64,000 bases of DNA. Source: an uncultured Selenomonas sp. (GTDB taxonomy: Bacteria; Bacillota; Negativicutes; Selenomonadales; Selenomonadaceae). Positions 55,765-64,000 of the stretch are shown in pieces; position 1 is the first letter of the stretch; each line of letters starts with the position of its first letter. The notes under the pieces are model-generated. The model was not told the DNA's origin and did no database searches. It saw nothing but the letters and a program-made list of their open reading frames with translations. The translations under genes were made by a program, and so were the position numbers. The DNA is taken from positions 1-64,000 of the forward strand of contig USAK01000004.1 of the NCBI GenBank assembly GCA_900552565.1, in the 5' to 3' direction.

Positions 55765-58059
55765 GTGAAAACATCAGATTTAAGCGAGTTCGACCTTTAC
55801 CTGTTCCATCAGGGGACGAACTATCATGCATATGAGATGCTCGGTGCTCATTTCGTCGAGCAGGATGGAAAAAAGGGCGTGCGCTTTGCTGTTTGGGCGC
55901 CGCATGCCAAGTCCATCAGTGTTGTCGGTGATTTCAACAACTGGGACACCCGCGTCAATCCCATGACGCGCATCCGCGACGGCGAAATCTGGGAAGTATT
56001 CATTCCGGACGTCGAGCAGGGGGCCATCTATAAATATGCCATTGAGCCGCAGTGGGGCGGAGCGCGCATCATGAAGGCCGACCCGTACGGCTTCTATGCG
56101 GAGAAAAAACCGGAGACGGCTTCACGCGTCTACGACCTCAGCAAATACGAGTGGCAGGATGGCGACTGGTTCGAGCAGAAGAAAAAAGAATCTTCTTATG
56201 AACGCCCGATGCTGACGTATGAGGTGCATGCCGGTTCCTGGCGCCGCAATAAGGATGGCGAATACCTTTCTTACCGTGAACTTGCCGACCAGCTCATCGA
56301 CTACGTCAAGAAGATGCATTACACGCATATTGAGTTCATGCCGCTCTGCGAGCATCCGTTCGATGGTTCGTGGGGCTACCAGATTACGGGCTATTACGCC
56401 GTGACGAGCCGTTTCGGCACGCCGGATGATTTCCGCTATCTCGTTGACAAGGCCCATAAGAATGGCATTGCTATCATCATGGACTGGGTGCCGGGCCATT
56501 TCTGCAAGGATGAGCAGGGCCTGCGCCATTTCGATGGCCAGACGCTTTACGAATCCGACAATGAGCAGCTCGCAGAGAACTGGGAGTGGGGCACGACCAA
56601 CTTTGATTATGGCCGTACCGAAGTGCAGAGCTTCCTGATTTCGAATGCGATGTTCTGGTTTGAGGAGTTCCATATCGACGGCCTGCGCATCGACGCCGTC
56701 GCCAATATGCTCTACCTCAACTACGGCCGCAAGGACGGCGAGTGGACGCCGAATAAATACGGCGACACGGGCAACCTTGAGGCCATGGACTTTCTCAAGA
56801 AGCTCAATGAGAATATCTTCAAGTATCATCCGCAGGCACTGATGATTGCCGAGGAATCGACGGCCTGGCCGCTGATTTCAAAGCCAGTTTATATGGGCGG
56901 CATGGGCTTCAACTACAAGTGGAACATGGGCTGGATGAACGATATGCTCAAGTACATGTCGCTCGACCCGATTTACCGCAAATGGAACCACGACAAAGTC
57001 ACGTTCTCCTTTATGTATGCCTTCAGTGAGAACTTCGTGCTGCCGCTCTCGCATGATGAGGTCGTTCACGGCAAGTGCTCGCTCATCAGCAAGATGCCGG
57101 GCGACTATTGGCAGAAGTTTGCCGGCCTGCGTACGTTCTTTGCCTACTGGATTGCTCATCCGGGCAAGAAGCTCCTGTTCATGGGCGGCGAGTTCGGCCA
57201 GTTCATCGAGTGGAACTATGATGACAGCCTCGACTGGCATCTGCCGCAGCAGTACCCGATGCACAAGAAGATGCTCGAGTACAGCCGCGCACTCAATAAA
57301 TTCTACTGCGACCATAAGGCACTCTGGCAGGTCGACTTCGATTGGAACGGCTTCCAGTGGATTGACTGCAACGATAATGAGAACAGCGTCGTTTCGTTCA
57401 TCCGCAAGGCGGAAGATCCTTCGGACTATCTGATTGCCGTCTGCAACTTCACGCCGGAAGTGCGCCACGGCTACCGTATCGGCGTGCCGGAAAAGGGCAG
57501 CTACGTCGAAGTCTTCAACTCCGACGACGAGGCCTTTGGCGGCAGCGGTGTCAAGAACGAGGGCGAGATTCCGACCGAGGATATCAAGTGGCATGACCGC
57601 GACCAGTCCATCGTGCTGACGATTCCGCCGATGGCAACCATCTATCTGCGCCATAAGGGACAACTGGCCTCTGGTAAGAATTCTTTTGACGAGGCTCCGG
57701 TGGAGATTGAAGTCAGAGGCCACGAAGAAAAAAGTTCTGCCGACAAGGCAGAAGCCGCCGAAGCAAAACCGAAGAAAATGACGCGCAGGCGCACGGCTGC
57801 AGCCAAGGAGAAGACTTCTGAAGGTAAGCCGAAGCGCCGCCGCGGCCGTCCGCGCATGACGGACGAAGAAAAAGCTGCGGCCAAGGCGAAGAGAGAAGCA
57901 GAAAAAGCCGCCAAGGCCGAGGCAGAAGGCGGAGAAAAGCCGAAAAAGACGACGCGCAGACGCAAAGCTAGCACGAAAACGACTGCCGCCAAGAAGACGA
58001 CGGCCCGCAAGACGAGCCGGAAAAAGACAACGGCCAAAGCCGCTGCCACTGAATCCTGA
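55765..58059 (+). CDS. glgB: 1,4-alpha-glucan branching enzyme with a basic histone-like tail
   Basis: A 764-residue GH13 branching enzyme that makes alpha-1,6 branches. A CBM48 domain (VRFAVWAPHAKSISVVGDFN) is followed by the barrel. The nucleophile is in DGLRIDAVANMLY, the acid in ALMIAEESTAWP, and the third carboxylate in LPLSHDEVVHGK. The enzyme ends near residue 635; a tail of about 125 residues follows, very rich in Lys, Arg, Ala and Thr. It includes KPKRRRGRPRMTDEE, an AT-hook-like motif, and repeats such as KKTTARKTSRKKTTAKAAA. Most GlgB proteins end without it. The start is GTG 55765 (GAGGGGGAT upstream). Confidence 0.93.
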   Translation: MKTSDLSEFDLYLFHQGTNYHAYEMLGAHFVEQDGKKGVRFAVWAPHAKSISVVGDFNNWDTRVNPMTRIRDGEIWEVFIPDVEQGAIYKYAIEPQWGGARIMKADPYGFYAEKKPETASRVYDLSKYEWQDGDWFEQKKKESSYERPMLTYEVHAGSWRRNKDGEYLSYRELADQLIDYVKKMHYTHIEFMPLCEHPFDGSWGYQITGYYAVTSRFGTPDDFRYLVDKAHKNGIAIIMDWVPGHFCKDEQGLRHFDGQTLYESDNEQLAENWEWGTTNFDYGRTEVQSFLISNAMFWFEEFHIDGLRIDAVANMLYLNYGRKDGEWTPNKYGDTGNLEAMDFLKKLNENIFKYHPQALMIAEESTAWPLISKPVYMGGMGFNYKWNMGWMNDMLKYMSLDPIYRKWNHDKVTFSFMYAFSENFVLPLSHDEVVHGKCSLISKMPGDYWQKFAGLRTFFAYWIAHPGKKLLFMGGEFGQFIEWNYDDSLDWHLPQQYPMHKKMLEYSRALNKFYCDHKALWQVDFDWNGFQWIDCNDNENSVVSFIRKAEDPSDYLIAVCNFTPEVRHGYRIGVPEKGSYVEVFNSDDEAFGGSGVKNEGEIPTEDIKWHDRDQSIVLTIPPMATIYLRHKGQLASGKNSFDEAPVEIEVRGHEEKSSADKAEAAEAKPKKMTRRRTAAAKEKTSEGKPKRRRGRPRMTDEEKAAAKAKREAEKAAKAEAEGGEKPKKTTRRRKASTKTTAAKKTTARKTSRKKTTAKAAATES

Positions 58060-58106
58060 TACATCATCTAAGATACATTAGGAAAGATAATCAAATATTG
58101 CAGGTA

Positions 58107-58140
58107 CATGGTGTACAAAAGGTATATCATGTACACCATG
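58107..58140 (+). promoter_or_regulatory. Perfect inverted repeat between glgB and glgA
   Basis: CATGGTGTACA, a 12-base loop, and TGTACACCATG, ending just before the glgA ribosome binding site (58141-58146). It is either an operator or an RNA hairpin that limits access to the site. Confidence 0.6.
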
Positions 58141-58154
58141 AGGGGGATTCTCGA

Positions 58155-59597
58155 ATGAAAGTTCTATATGTTGCTTCTGAGGCAGTACCGTTTGCCAAGA
58201 CGGGCGGCCTTGCTGATGTCGCTGGTTCTTTGCCAAAAGCCCTGAAGGCGGAAGGCGTTGATGTCCGCGTCATTATGCCGAAATTCGGCAAGATCCCGGA
58301 GAAATTCCGCAATGCGATGGAGCACATCTACGATGGAGAAATTCCGGTATCGTGGCGTTCGAAATACGTCGGCCTCGACAAGCTGGAGCAGGATGGCGTT
58401 ACGTATTACTTCGTCGACAACGAAGAGTACTTCAAGCGCGAGGGCTTTTACGGCTACGGCGATGATGCTGAGCGTTTCTCGTTCTTCTGCCGCGCCGTGC
58501 TCAATTTGCTGCCGGCGATGGATTTCTGGCCCGATGTCATTCATACGAATGACTGGCATTCCGGCCTCGTCAATGTTTTCCTCAAGCTGGAGCATCAGGG
58601 CGATGAGCGCTATCAGAACATCCGCACGCTCTATACGATTCATAATCTCAAGTATCAGGGCGTGTTCCCGAAAGATGTCATGAGCGATGTGCTCGGCCTT
58701 GATTGGAAGTACTTCAACAATGGCGACCTCGAGTTCTACGATGCAGTCAACTTCATGAAGGGCGGCCTCATCTACGCGGACTACATTTCGACGGTCAGCA
58801 AGACGTATGCACAGGAAATCCAGTACGAGTACTTTGGCGAGCATCTTGACGGCCTGCTGCGCAGCCGCAAGGACACGCTGTTTGGCATTGTCAACGGCAT
58901 TGACTACAATGTCTACAATCCGGCAACGGACAAGAATCTCTATGAGAATTACGACGTGGCTACACTTGACCGCAAGGCCGACAACAAAGTCCTGCTGCAG
59001 AAAGACCTCGGCCTGCCCATCAGCCGCCGTACCCCAATGGTCGCCATGGTATCGCGCCTCGTCGCTGCCAAGGGCCTCGACCTCGTCGTGCGCATGATGG
59101 ATGAAATCCTGCAGCATGAGGACATCCAGTTCGTACTGCTCGGCACGGGCGATAAGGAATATGAAGACTGGTTCAAGGGCCTTGCTTGGCGTTTCCCGAC
59201 GAAGGTTTCGGCCAACATCCGCTTCTCGAATCAGCTGGCACAGCGCATCTACGCGGCTTCGGATATCTTCCTAATGCCCTCGAACTACGAGCCGTGCGGC
59301 ATTGGCCAGCTCATCGCGCTGCGCTACGGCTCCATCCCTGTGGTACGCGAGACGGGCGGCCTCAAGGATACGGTCATTCCGTACGACAAGTATACAAAAC
59401 AGGGCAACGGCTTCCTGTTCTCCGATTACAATGCGCATGAGATGATGTATGCACTCAAGCGTGCACTCAGTGCTTATGAGAATTACGAGGAATGGAAGCA
59501 GATTGTCGAGAATGCCATGAATTCGGATTATAGCTGGAAAGAATCGGCGCGCGAATACAAGGCACTCTATGAAAAACTCATGGGCTCCGAGGAATAA
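58155..59597 (+). CDS. glgA: Glycogen synthase (ADP-glucose type)
   Basis: A 480-residue GT5 enzyme that extends alpha-1,4-glucan from ADP-glucose. The N-terminal KVLYVASEAVPFAKTGGLAD holds the KTGGL motif. TNDWHSGLV and TIHNLKYQGVF follow, and the C-terminal LMPSNYEPCGIGQLIALRYG and RETGGLKDTV bind the donor. The start is ATG 58155, eight bases after AGGGGG; a longer frame from 58098 would pass through the inverted repeat. Confidence 0.96.
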   Translation: MKVLYVASEAVPFAKTGGLADVAGSLPKALKAEGVDVRVIMPKFGKIPEKFRNAMEHIYDGEIPVSWRSKYVGLDKLEQDGVTYYFVDNEEYFKREGFYGYGDDAERFSFFCRAVLNLLPAMDFWPDVIHTNDWHSGLVNVFLKLEHQGDERYQNIRTLYTIHNLKYQGVFPKDVMSDVLGLDWKYFNNGDLEFYDAVNFMKGGLIYADYISTVSKTYAQEIQYEYFGEHLDGLLRSRKDTLFGIVNGIDYNVYNPATDKNLYENYDVATLDRKADNKVLLQKDLGLPISRRTPMVAMVSRLVAAKGLDLVVRMMDEILQHEDIQFVLLGTGDKEYEDWFKGLAWRFPTKVSANIRFSNQLAQRIYAASDIFLMPSNYEPCGIGQLIALRYGSIPVVRETGGLKDTVIPYDKYTKQGNGFLFSDYNAHEMMYALKRALSAYENYEEWKQIVENAMNSDYSWKESAREYKALYEKLMGSEE

Positions 59598-59627
59598 AAG
59601 CATAAAGAAAGAGCAAGTGAGAAGGAG

Positions 59628-59652
59628 GGCGGCAGACAATGCCGCCTTTTTT
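59628..59652 (+). terminator. Terminator-like hairpin between glgA and the debranching fusion gene
   Basis: GGCGGCA pairs with TGCCGCC around GACAA, followed by six Ts. It ends about five bases before the next ribosome binding site, so it looks like a transcription attenuator inside the operon. Confidence 0.75.
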
Positions 59653-59670
59653 GTGGAAGGAGGAGTTTTC

Positions 59671-62600
59671 ATGCTGACACAGGATCAAGTCTGGCATGAC
59701 TCTCAGGATATCAATTACCGATCACCGGTCGGTGCAGCTGAAGCGGGCACAAAAGTCAGAATGGGGCTGCGTTTACGGACGAAAGAGGGCATTCGCCAAG
59801 TCATCCTGCGCTGCTGGCAGGACCAGACGGGCGAGCATCTCATCCCGCTCGAGACGCAGGACGACCCGCTGCAGGAAAATCATTTTTATAGCGGCTGGCT
59901 GCCGCTGCCGGAAAAGGGCGGCCTGATTTGGTACTACTTTATCATCTCGATGGAGGACGGCACCTGGTATTACGGCAATAATCCGGAACAGCTCGGCGGC
60001 ATGGGCACGCTCTATGACCATGTACCGCCTTCGTTCCAGATTACGACGTACAACAAGGGGGCCAAGACGCCGGACTGGTTCAAGCATGCCGTGATGTATC
60101 AGATTTTCCCGGACCGCTTTGCGCGCGAAGGCGACAAAATCATCGAGAAGAAGGGCGCGGTCTTCCATGCCTGCTGGCAGGATGACCCGTGCTACTATAA
60201 AGACCCTGATACGAAGGAAATCGTCGCCTATGATTTCTTTGGCGGCAATCTTAAAGGCATCGAGAAGAAACTCGACTACCTCAAGGAACTCGGCATCTCG
60301 GTCATTTACCTGAATCCTGTCTTTGAGTCGGAAAGCAATCATCATTACGACACAGGTGACTATCATAAGATTGACCCGATTCTCGGCACGAATGAGGAGT
60401 TCCATCATCTCGTTGAGACAGCCAAAGCCAAGGGCATCCGCATCATCATCGATGGCGTCTTCAGCCATACGGGCAGCAACAGCCGCTATTTCAACCGCGA
60501 AGGCCAGTACGATACGATTGGTGCGTTCCAGTCGCCGGACTCGCCGTATTATGAATGGTATAATTTCCGTAATTTCCCATATGAGTATGAGAGCTGGTGG
60601 AATTTCTCCACACTGCCGGATGTCAAGGAAACGACGCCGTCGTATATGGACTTCATCATCTACGATAAAGACAGTGTCATGCATCACTGGATGAAGGAAG
60701 GCATTGCGGGCTGGCGCCTCGATGTCATCGACGAACTGCCCGCGGCTTTCTCGCAGGCGTTCTTTGCGGAGCTCAAGAAGACGAATCCGGAGGCCGTCAT
60801 GATTGGCGAGGTCTGGGAGGATGCTTCGCACAAGGTCGCTTACGGTGTGCCGCGTGAATACCTCTGCGGTCAGGAAATGGATTCGGCCATGAACTACCCG
60901 TTCCGTCAGATTCTCTTTGATTTCCTGCTCGGTCATGTCGATGCGAAGATGAGTCTCAGGCGTTTTGAGAGTCTGCGCGAGAACTACCCGCGCGAGAATT
61001 TCTACGCCATGATGAACCTCATCGGCAGCCACGATGTCGAGCGCGCGATGACCGTCCTCGGCGAGGAGCCGTTCTACGACGGCATGCCGACTGTTGAGCA
61101 GTCGCGTGCACGCCTGACCGATGACCAGTACAATCTCGGCATGGCCCGCCTGTTCATGGCGGCGCTCTGGCAGATGACGTATCCTGGTGTGCCGTGCATC
61201 TACTACGGCGATGAGATTGCCATGCAGGGCTTTAAAGACCCGTACAACCGCCGCCCGTATAACTGGGAGCACGGCGATACGTATGTGCGCAGCCGCTATG
61301 AGCGCATGATTCACCTGCGCAATGCCCATACGGCCCTGCAGACCGGCGAACTGCTGCCGCTCTATGCGGAAGGCGATGTCATGGCCTACGCCCGCGTCGT
61401 GCGCGGCGGCCGCGACGTCTTTGGCGAGCCGGCGAAAGATGAATGCTTCATCTCGCTCTTTAACCGCAGCCTCAAAGAGGAAAAGACGGTCACGCTCAAT
61501 GTCGGTGATTTTGCCGACGGCGTCTTTGCCGATGCGTTCCATCCCGAGACGCGCTTCACGGTCGAGAACGGCCAGCTGACGGTAAATATTCTGCCGCTCA
61601 AGGGCTTTTTGCTCCAGAACATCCCGCCGGAACGCCAGTACAAGCACGAAGCCGGTGTCCTCATGCATCCGACGTCGCTGCCGTCGAAATACGGTGTCGG
61701 TGACTTTGGCAAAGAAGCGTATAAATTCGTTGATTTCCTCGCCGAAGCGGGGCAGAGCGTCTGGCAGATTCTGCCGCTCGGCCCGGTCGGCTTCAGCTAT
61801 TCGCCGTACCAGTCCCCGTCGGCCTTTGCCGGCAATCCGCTGCTCATCGATATCGATGAACTCGTGGAGCGCGGCTGGCTGACGAAGCAGGAGACGAAAG
61901 TCACCTATGCGGATTTTGATTCGTCGGCCGACTTTGAGCAGGCGCGCGTCTTCAAGAACAAATGCCTGCGCAAGGCCCATACTGCCTTTCAGCAGGATGA
62001 GGAGGCGCAGCAGGAATACAAGGTATTCTGCAGGGAAGAAGCTTACTGGCTCGATGATTACGCCCTGTTTGAAGCGGCAAAGAAGGAATATGACGGCAGG
62101 GCCTGGATGGATTGGCCGGAAGCCGTGAAAAAACGCGACCCGCAGGCACTGGCTTCTTTGCGCAAACGTCTGGAGGAAAATATCGAGCTGCAGAAGTTCA
62201 TGCAGTTCCTGTTCCACTGCCAGTGGCAGAAGCTGCATGATTATGCCAATGAAAAGGGCATCCGCATCATGGGCGATATGCCGATTTTCCTCGCGCAGGA
62301 CAGCGCCGACGTCTGGGCCAATCAGGAACTCTTCGACCTCAACCCCGACGGCACAGCTCATACGGTCGCCGGCGTACCGCCAGATTATTTCAGCGCGACG
62401 GGACAGCTCTGGGGCAACCCGCAGTACAACTGGCAGGCCATGAAGGCGGAGAATTACGCCTGGTGGAAAAAGCGCTTCCACAAGCTTTATTCGCTCGTTG
62501 ATATCGCCCGCATCGACCATTTCCGCGGCTTCGAGTCGTATTGGGAAGTCGACGGCAAGGCGAAGAATGCCATCAAGGGCCGCTGGCTGCCGGGGCCGGG

Positions 62601-63126
62601 CAAGCCATTCTTTGATGAGATTCGCCGCAAGCTCGGCAATCTGCCCATCGTGGCAGAAGATCTCGGCATCATCACGCCGGAAGTTGAGAAACTCCGCGAT
62701 GACTGCGGCTTCCCCGGCATGAAGGTTCTTGAGTTCACGCTGTATCTCAACAATCAGCATCGCCTCGGTACGGTCGTGCCGGAAAACAGCATCGTCTACA
62801 CGGGCACGCATGACAACAATACGCTGATTGGCTGGCTCAAGACGGATATCACGCCCGCGCTGCGCAAAGCTGTGGCTGACCTCGTGCGCGCCGATGTGCG
62901 CAACCCAGAGGAAATCGCCGAACATCTCATCGGCTTTGCCTATGCCTCGAATGCAAGACTCGCCGTCATCCCGATGCAGGACCTTTTGGGACTCGATGGC
63001 AGCTGCCGCATGAACACACCGGGCACTTCCGAGGGCAACTGGCGCTGGTGTATGCGTCCGGAAGAATTTAAGAAGCTCGATGCGAAAAAACTGCGCGCAC
63101 TCACGGAGCATTTCGGCCGCTGCTGA
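59671..63126 (+). CDS. Bifunctional GH13 alpha-glucan hydrolase fused to 4-alpha-glucanotransferase (MalQ)
   Basis: A 1151-residue fusion. Residues 1-130 are an N-terminal beta-domain. The GH13 barrel (about 135-560) has the nucleophile in GWRLDVIDELP, the acid in VMIGEVWEDA and the third residue in LIGSHDVERA, resembling neopullulanase-type enzymes. A beta-domain follows. From about 660 on lies a complete GH77 MalQ: SKYGVGDFGKEAYKFVDFLA, YQSPSAFAGNPLLID, nucleophile in ARIDHFRGFE, acid in PIVAEDLGIIT, and YTGTHDNNTLIGW. Together these would trim and rearrange glycogen or maltodextrins. ATG 59671 has GGAAGGAGGAG. A hairpin just upstream may limit expression. Confidence 0.92.
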   Translation: MLTQDQVWHDSQDINYRSPVGAAEAGTKVRMGLRLRTKEGIRQVILRCWQDQTGEHLIPLETQDDPLQENHFYSGWLPLPEKGGLIWYYFIISMEDGTWYYGNNPEQLGGMGTLYDHVPPSFQITTYNKGAKTPDWFKHAVMYQIFPDRFAREGDKIIEKKGAVFHACWQDDPCYYKDPDTKEIVAYDFFGGNLKGIEKKLDYLKELGISVIYLNPVFESESNHHYDTGDYHKIDPILGTNEEFHHLVETAKAKGIRIIIDGVFSHTGSNSRYFNREGQYDTIGAFQSPDSPYYEWYNFRNFPYEYESWWNFSTLPDVKETTPSYMDFIIYDKDSVMHHWMKEGIAGWRLDVIDELPAAFSQAFFAELKKTNPEAVMIGEVWEDASHKVAYGVPREYLCGQEMDSAMNYPFRQILFDFLLGHVDAKMSLRRFESLRENYPRENFYAMMNLIGSHDVERAMTVLGEEPFYDGMPTVEQSRARLTDDQYNLGMARLFMAALWQMTYPGVPCIYYGDEIAMQGFKDPYNRRPYNWEHGDTYVRSRYERMIHLRNAHTALQTGELLPLYAEGDVMAYARVVRGGRDVFGEPAKDECFISLFNRSLKEEKTVTLNVGDFADGVFADAFHPETRFTVENGQLTVNILPLKGFLLQNIPPERQYKHEAGVLMHPTSLPSKYGVGDFGKEAYKFVDFLAEAGQSVWQILPLGPVGFSYSPYQSPSAFAGNPLLIDIDELVERGWLTKQETKVTYADFDSSADFEQARVFKNKCLRKAHTAFQQDEEAQQEYKVFCREEAYWLDDYALFEAAKKEYDGRAWMDWPEAVKKRDPQALASLRKRLEENIELQKFMQFLFHCQWQKLHDYANEKGIRIMGDMPIFLAQDSADVWANQELFDLNPDGTAHTVAGVPPDYFSATGQLWGNPQYNWQAMKAENYAWWKKRFHKLYSLVDIARIDHFRGFESYWEVDGKAKNAIKGRWLPGPGKPFFDEIRRKLGNLPIVAEDLGIITPEVEKLRDDCGFPGMKVLEFTLYLNNQHRLGTVVPENSIVYTGTHDNNTLIGWLKTDITPALRKAVADLVRADVRNPEEIAEHLIGFAYASNARLAVIPMQDLLGLDGSCRMNTPGTSEGNWRWCMRPEEFKKLDAKKLRALTEHFGRC

Positions 63127-63167
63127 GTGCTGAAAATTTCATAGTTTTATCTGATATTCTGTGCTTT

Positions 63168-63195
63168 AGAGACGGCTGCGGCCGTCTCTTTGCTT
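63168..63195 (+). terminator. Rho-independent terminator of the glycogen operon
   Basis: AGAGACGGC pairs with GCCGTCTCT around TGCG, followed by TTGCTTGTCTTT. Confidence 0.8.
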
Positions 63196-63285
63196 GTCTT
63201 TATTTCTTTTTTCATCATTTTGTGGTATCCTAAAAAGTGTTGTTTTTGAGAAGCATACATCGTTACATCGATAGAAGGTGTTTTT

Positions 63286-64000
63286 ATGATTGACATTCCA
63301 GCGAACTGGGTGCAGAAAATCCAGAATATCGACTGGTCGAAAGTACAGGAATCGGTCAAGGACTACGGTCCGGCCATCAAGGTGCTGCAGCAGACGTGGT
63401 CTAAGGAATCTCTGCTGGAGATCAGTCAGGGAAAACTCTTTGTGCCGGACTCGGTCATCAATGAGGCCATTGCCAAACGCATTCCCGCGGGCGGGCAGGT
63501 CACGGGCGTGACCATCAAGTCGCATGCCAATGGCCGGATGGATATCCGCGTGGAGACGAAAAAAGTCGGCCCCGTGGAATTATCCGGTGAAATCAAGGAA
63601 TTTGTCCATAATGGCGACAAGTCGTATGTGACATACCGCGTGCGCAGCCGCAATATCCCGGAGCATGGCCTGATGTCGTGGATTTTTTCACGCATCTCGC
63701 TGTCGATGGCAGAGCGCATGGTCGGTCATATCGACATGCCGGACAATCTGCCGGTTTCCATCAAGCACAACACGATTACGGTGGATTACAGCCAGGCACT
63801 TGCCGAATCCGATTTCGGCAAGACGGAGTATCAGGGGCATAAGCTCACCGATATGATTGAGATTGAAGGCGCGACGCCAAAGGACGGCGGCATTGAGTTC
63901 GATACGCAGCTCAACGTGCCGGACGATGTCAAGAAAGCCCTCGTGGCTTTGCTCAAGGACAAAGAGGCAGACCTTCAGGAAAGTCAGGCAGATTCGTCTG
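63286..64000 (+). CDS. Protein of unknown function, 3' end outside the window
   Basis: An open frame from ATG 63286 (AGAAGGTG site) to the window edge, at least 238 residues, without a signal peptide. It starts MIDIPANWVQKIQNIDWSKV and has an amphipathic middle (ISQGKLFVPDSVINEAIAKR, GQVTGVTIKSHANGRMDIRV) with alternating beta-strand character, followed by MSWIFSRISLSMAERMVGHI. The C-terminal part visible is acidic. The beta-rich pattern recalls lipid-binding-like DUF proteins, but I do not recognise the family. Confidence 0.75.
   Translation, partial: MIDIPANWVQKIQNIDWSKVQESVKDYGPAIKVLQQTWSKESLLEISQGKLFVPDSVINEAIAKRIPAGGQVTGVTIKSHANGRMDIRVETKKVGPVELSGEIKEFVHNGDKSYVTYRVRSRNIPEHGLMSWIFSRISLSMAERMVGHIDMPDNLPVSIKHNTITVDYSQALAESDFGKTEYQGHKLTDMIEIEGATPKDGGIEFDTQLNVPDDVKKALVALLKDKEADLQESQADSS

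Noticed and set aside
59773-63111. A 1112-residue open frame on the minus strand opposite the GH13-GH77 gene
   Set aside because: It is a shadow of strong codon bias in the real gene: antisense stop codons are rare when TTA, CTA and TCA are avoided. It has no recognisable motif, and the plus strand has clear catalytic motifs.

Overview
The window looks like a chromosomal segment of a diderm Firmicute of the Negativicutes, most likely Selenomonadaceae and possibly Mitsuokella or a close relative; the genus is inferred from gene content only. It combines Firmicute markers (CodY, DprA, TrmFO, GlgD, a DUF4321 gene, a c-di-AMP riboswitch) with features common in diderms (MinCDE with MinE). Coding density is high, the GC content of genes is moderately high, and TTG starts with a good Shine-Dalgarno are frequent.

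Layout. 1-3.4 kb: end of coaX, dusB, an M18 aminopeptidase, and deoD on the minus strand. 3.5-5.1 kb: RNase P RNA behind a perfect sigma-A promoter, then a c-di-AMP (ydaO-type) riboswitch in front of a secreted NlpC/P60 hydrolase. 5.2-12.9 kb: the dprA-topA-trmFO-hslV-hslU-codY block. 13-14.6 kb: orphan trpD on the minus strand, and tRNA-Pro and tRNA-Arg. 14.6-17.6 kb: an ArsB/NhaD-like permease, a DUF4321 protein, maf and radC. 17.7-25.1 kb: a shape and division cluster, mreB-mreC-mreD-mrdA-minC-minD-minE-rodA. 25.2-29.8 kb: a fused B12/radical-SAM protein, rng and a VOC protein.

29.8-37.7 kb is the main accessory region. Its gene set matches the Bacillus subtilis glucomannan locus gmuBACDREFG: mannose-6-phosphate isomerase, GH26 mannanase, ROK kinase, GntR regulator, PTS EIIB, EIIC and EIIA, and a GH1 phospho-glycosidase. 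Single-base frameshifts hit EIIB, EIIC (twice), GH1 (which also has a large internal deletion), the mannanase signal peptide and a carbohydrate-binding-module fragment. The isomerase, kinase, regulator and EIIA are intact. AT-rich operator-like motifs recur at the promoters, which suggests one GntR regulon that is partly decayed.

37.7-40.3 kb: a membrane/coiled-coil protein of unknown function and an SbmA/YddA-type ABC exporter. 40.5-49.5 kb: an L-rhamnose module (rhaB, rhaA, rhaD, an MFS transporter, a cytoplasmic GH78 rhamnosidase, rhaM) with a convergent DeoR regulator. 49.7-50.3 kb: a Tat-exported amidase. 50.8-63.1 kb: a full glycogen operon, glgC-glgD-glgP-glgB-glgA plus a GH13-GH77 fusion enzyme. 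GlgB has a long basic, histone-like tail with an AT-hook-like motif, and most junctions of the operon carry stem-loops. A partial protein of unknown function runs off the right edge.
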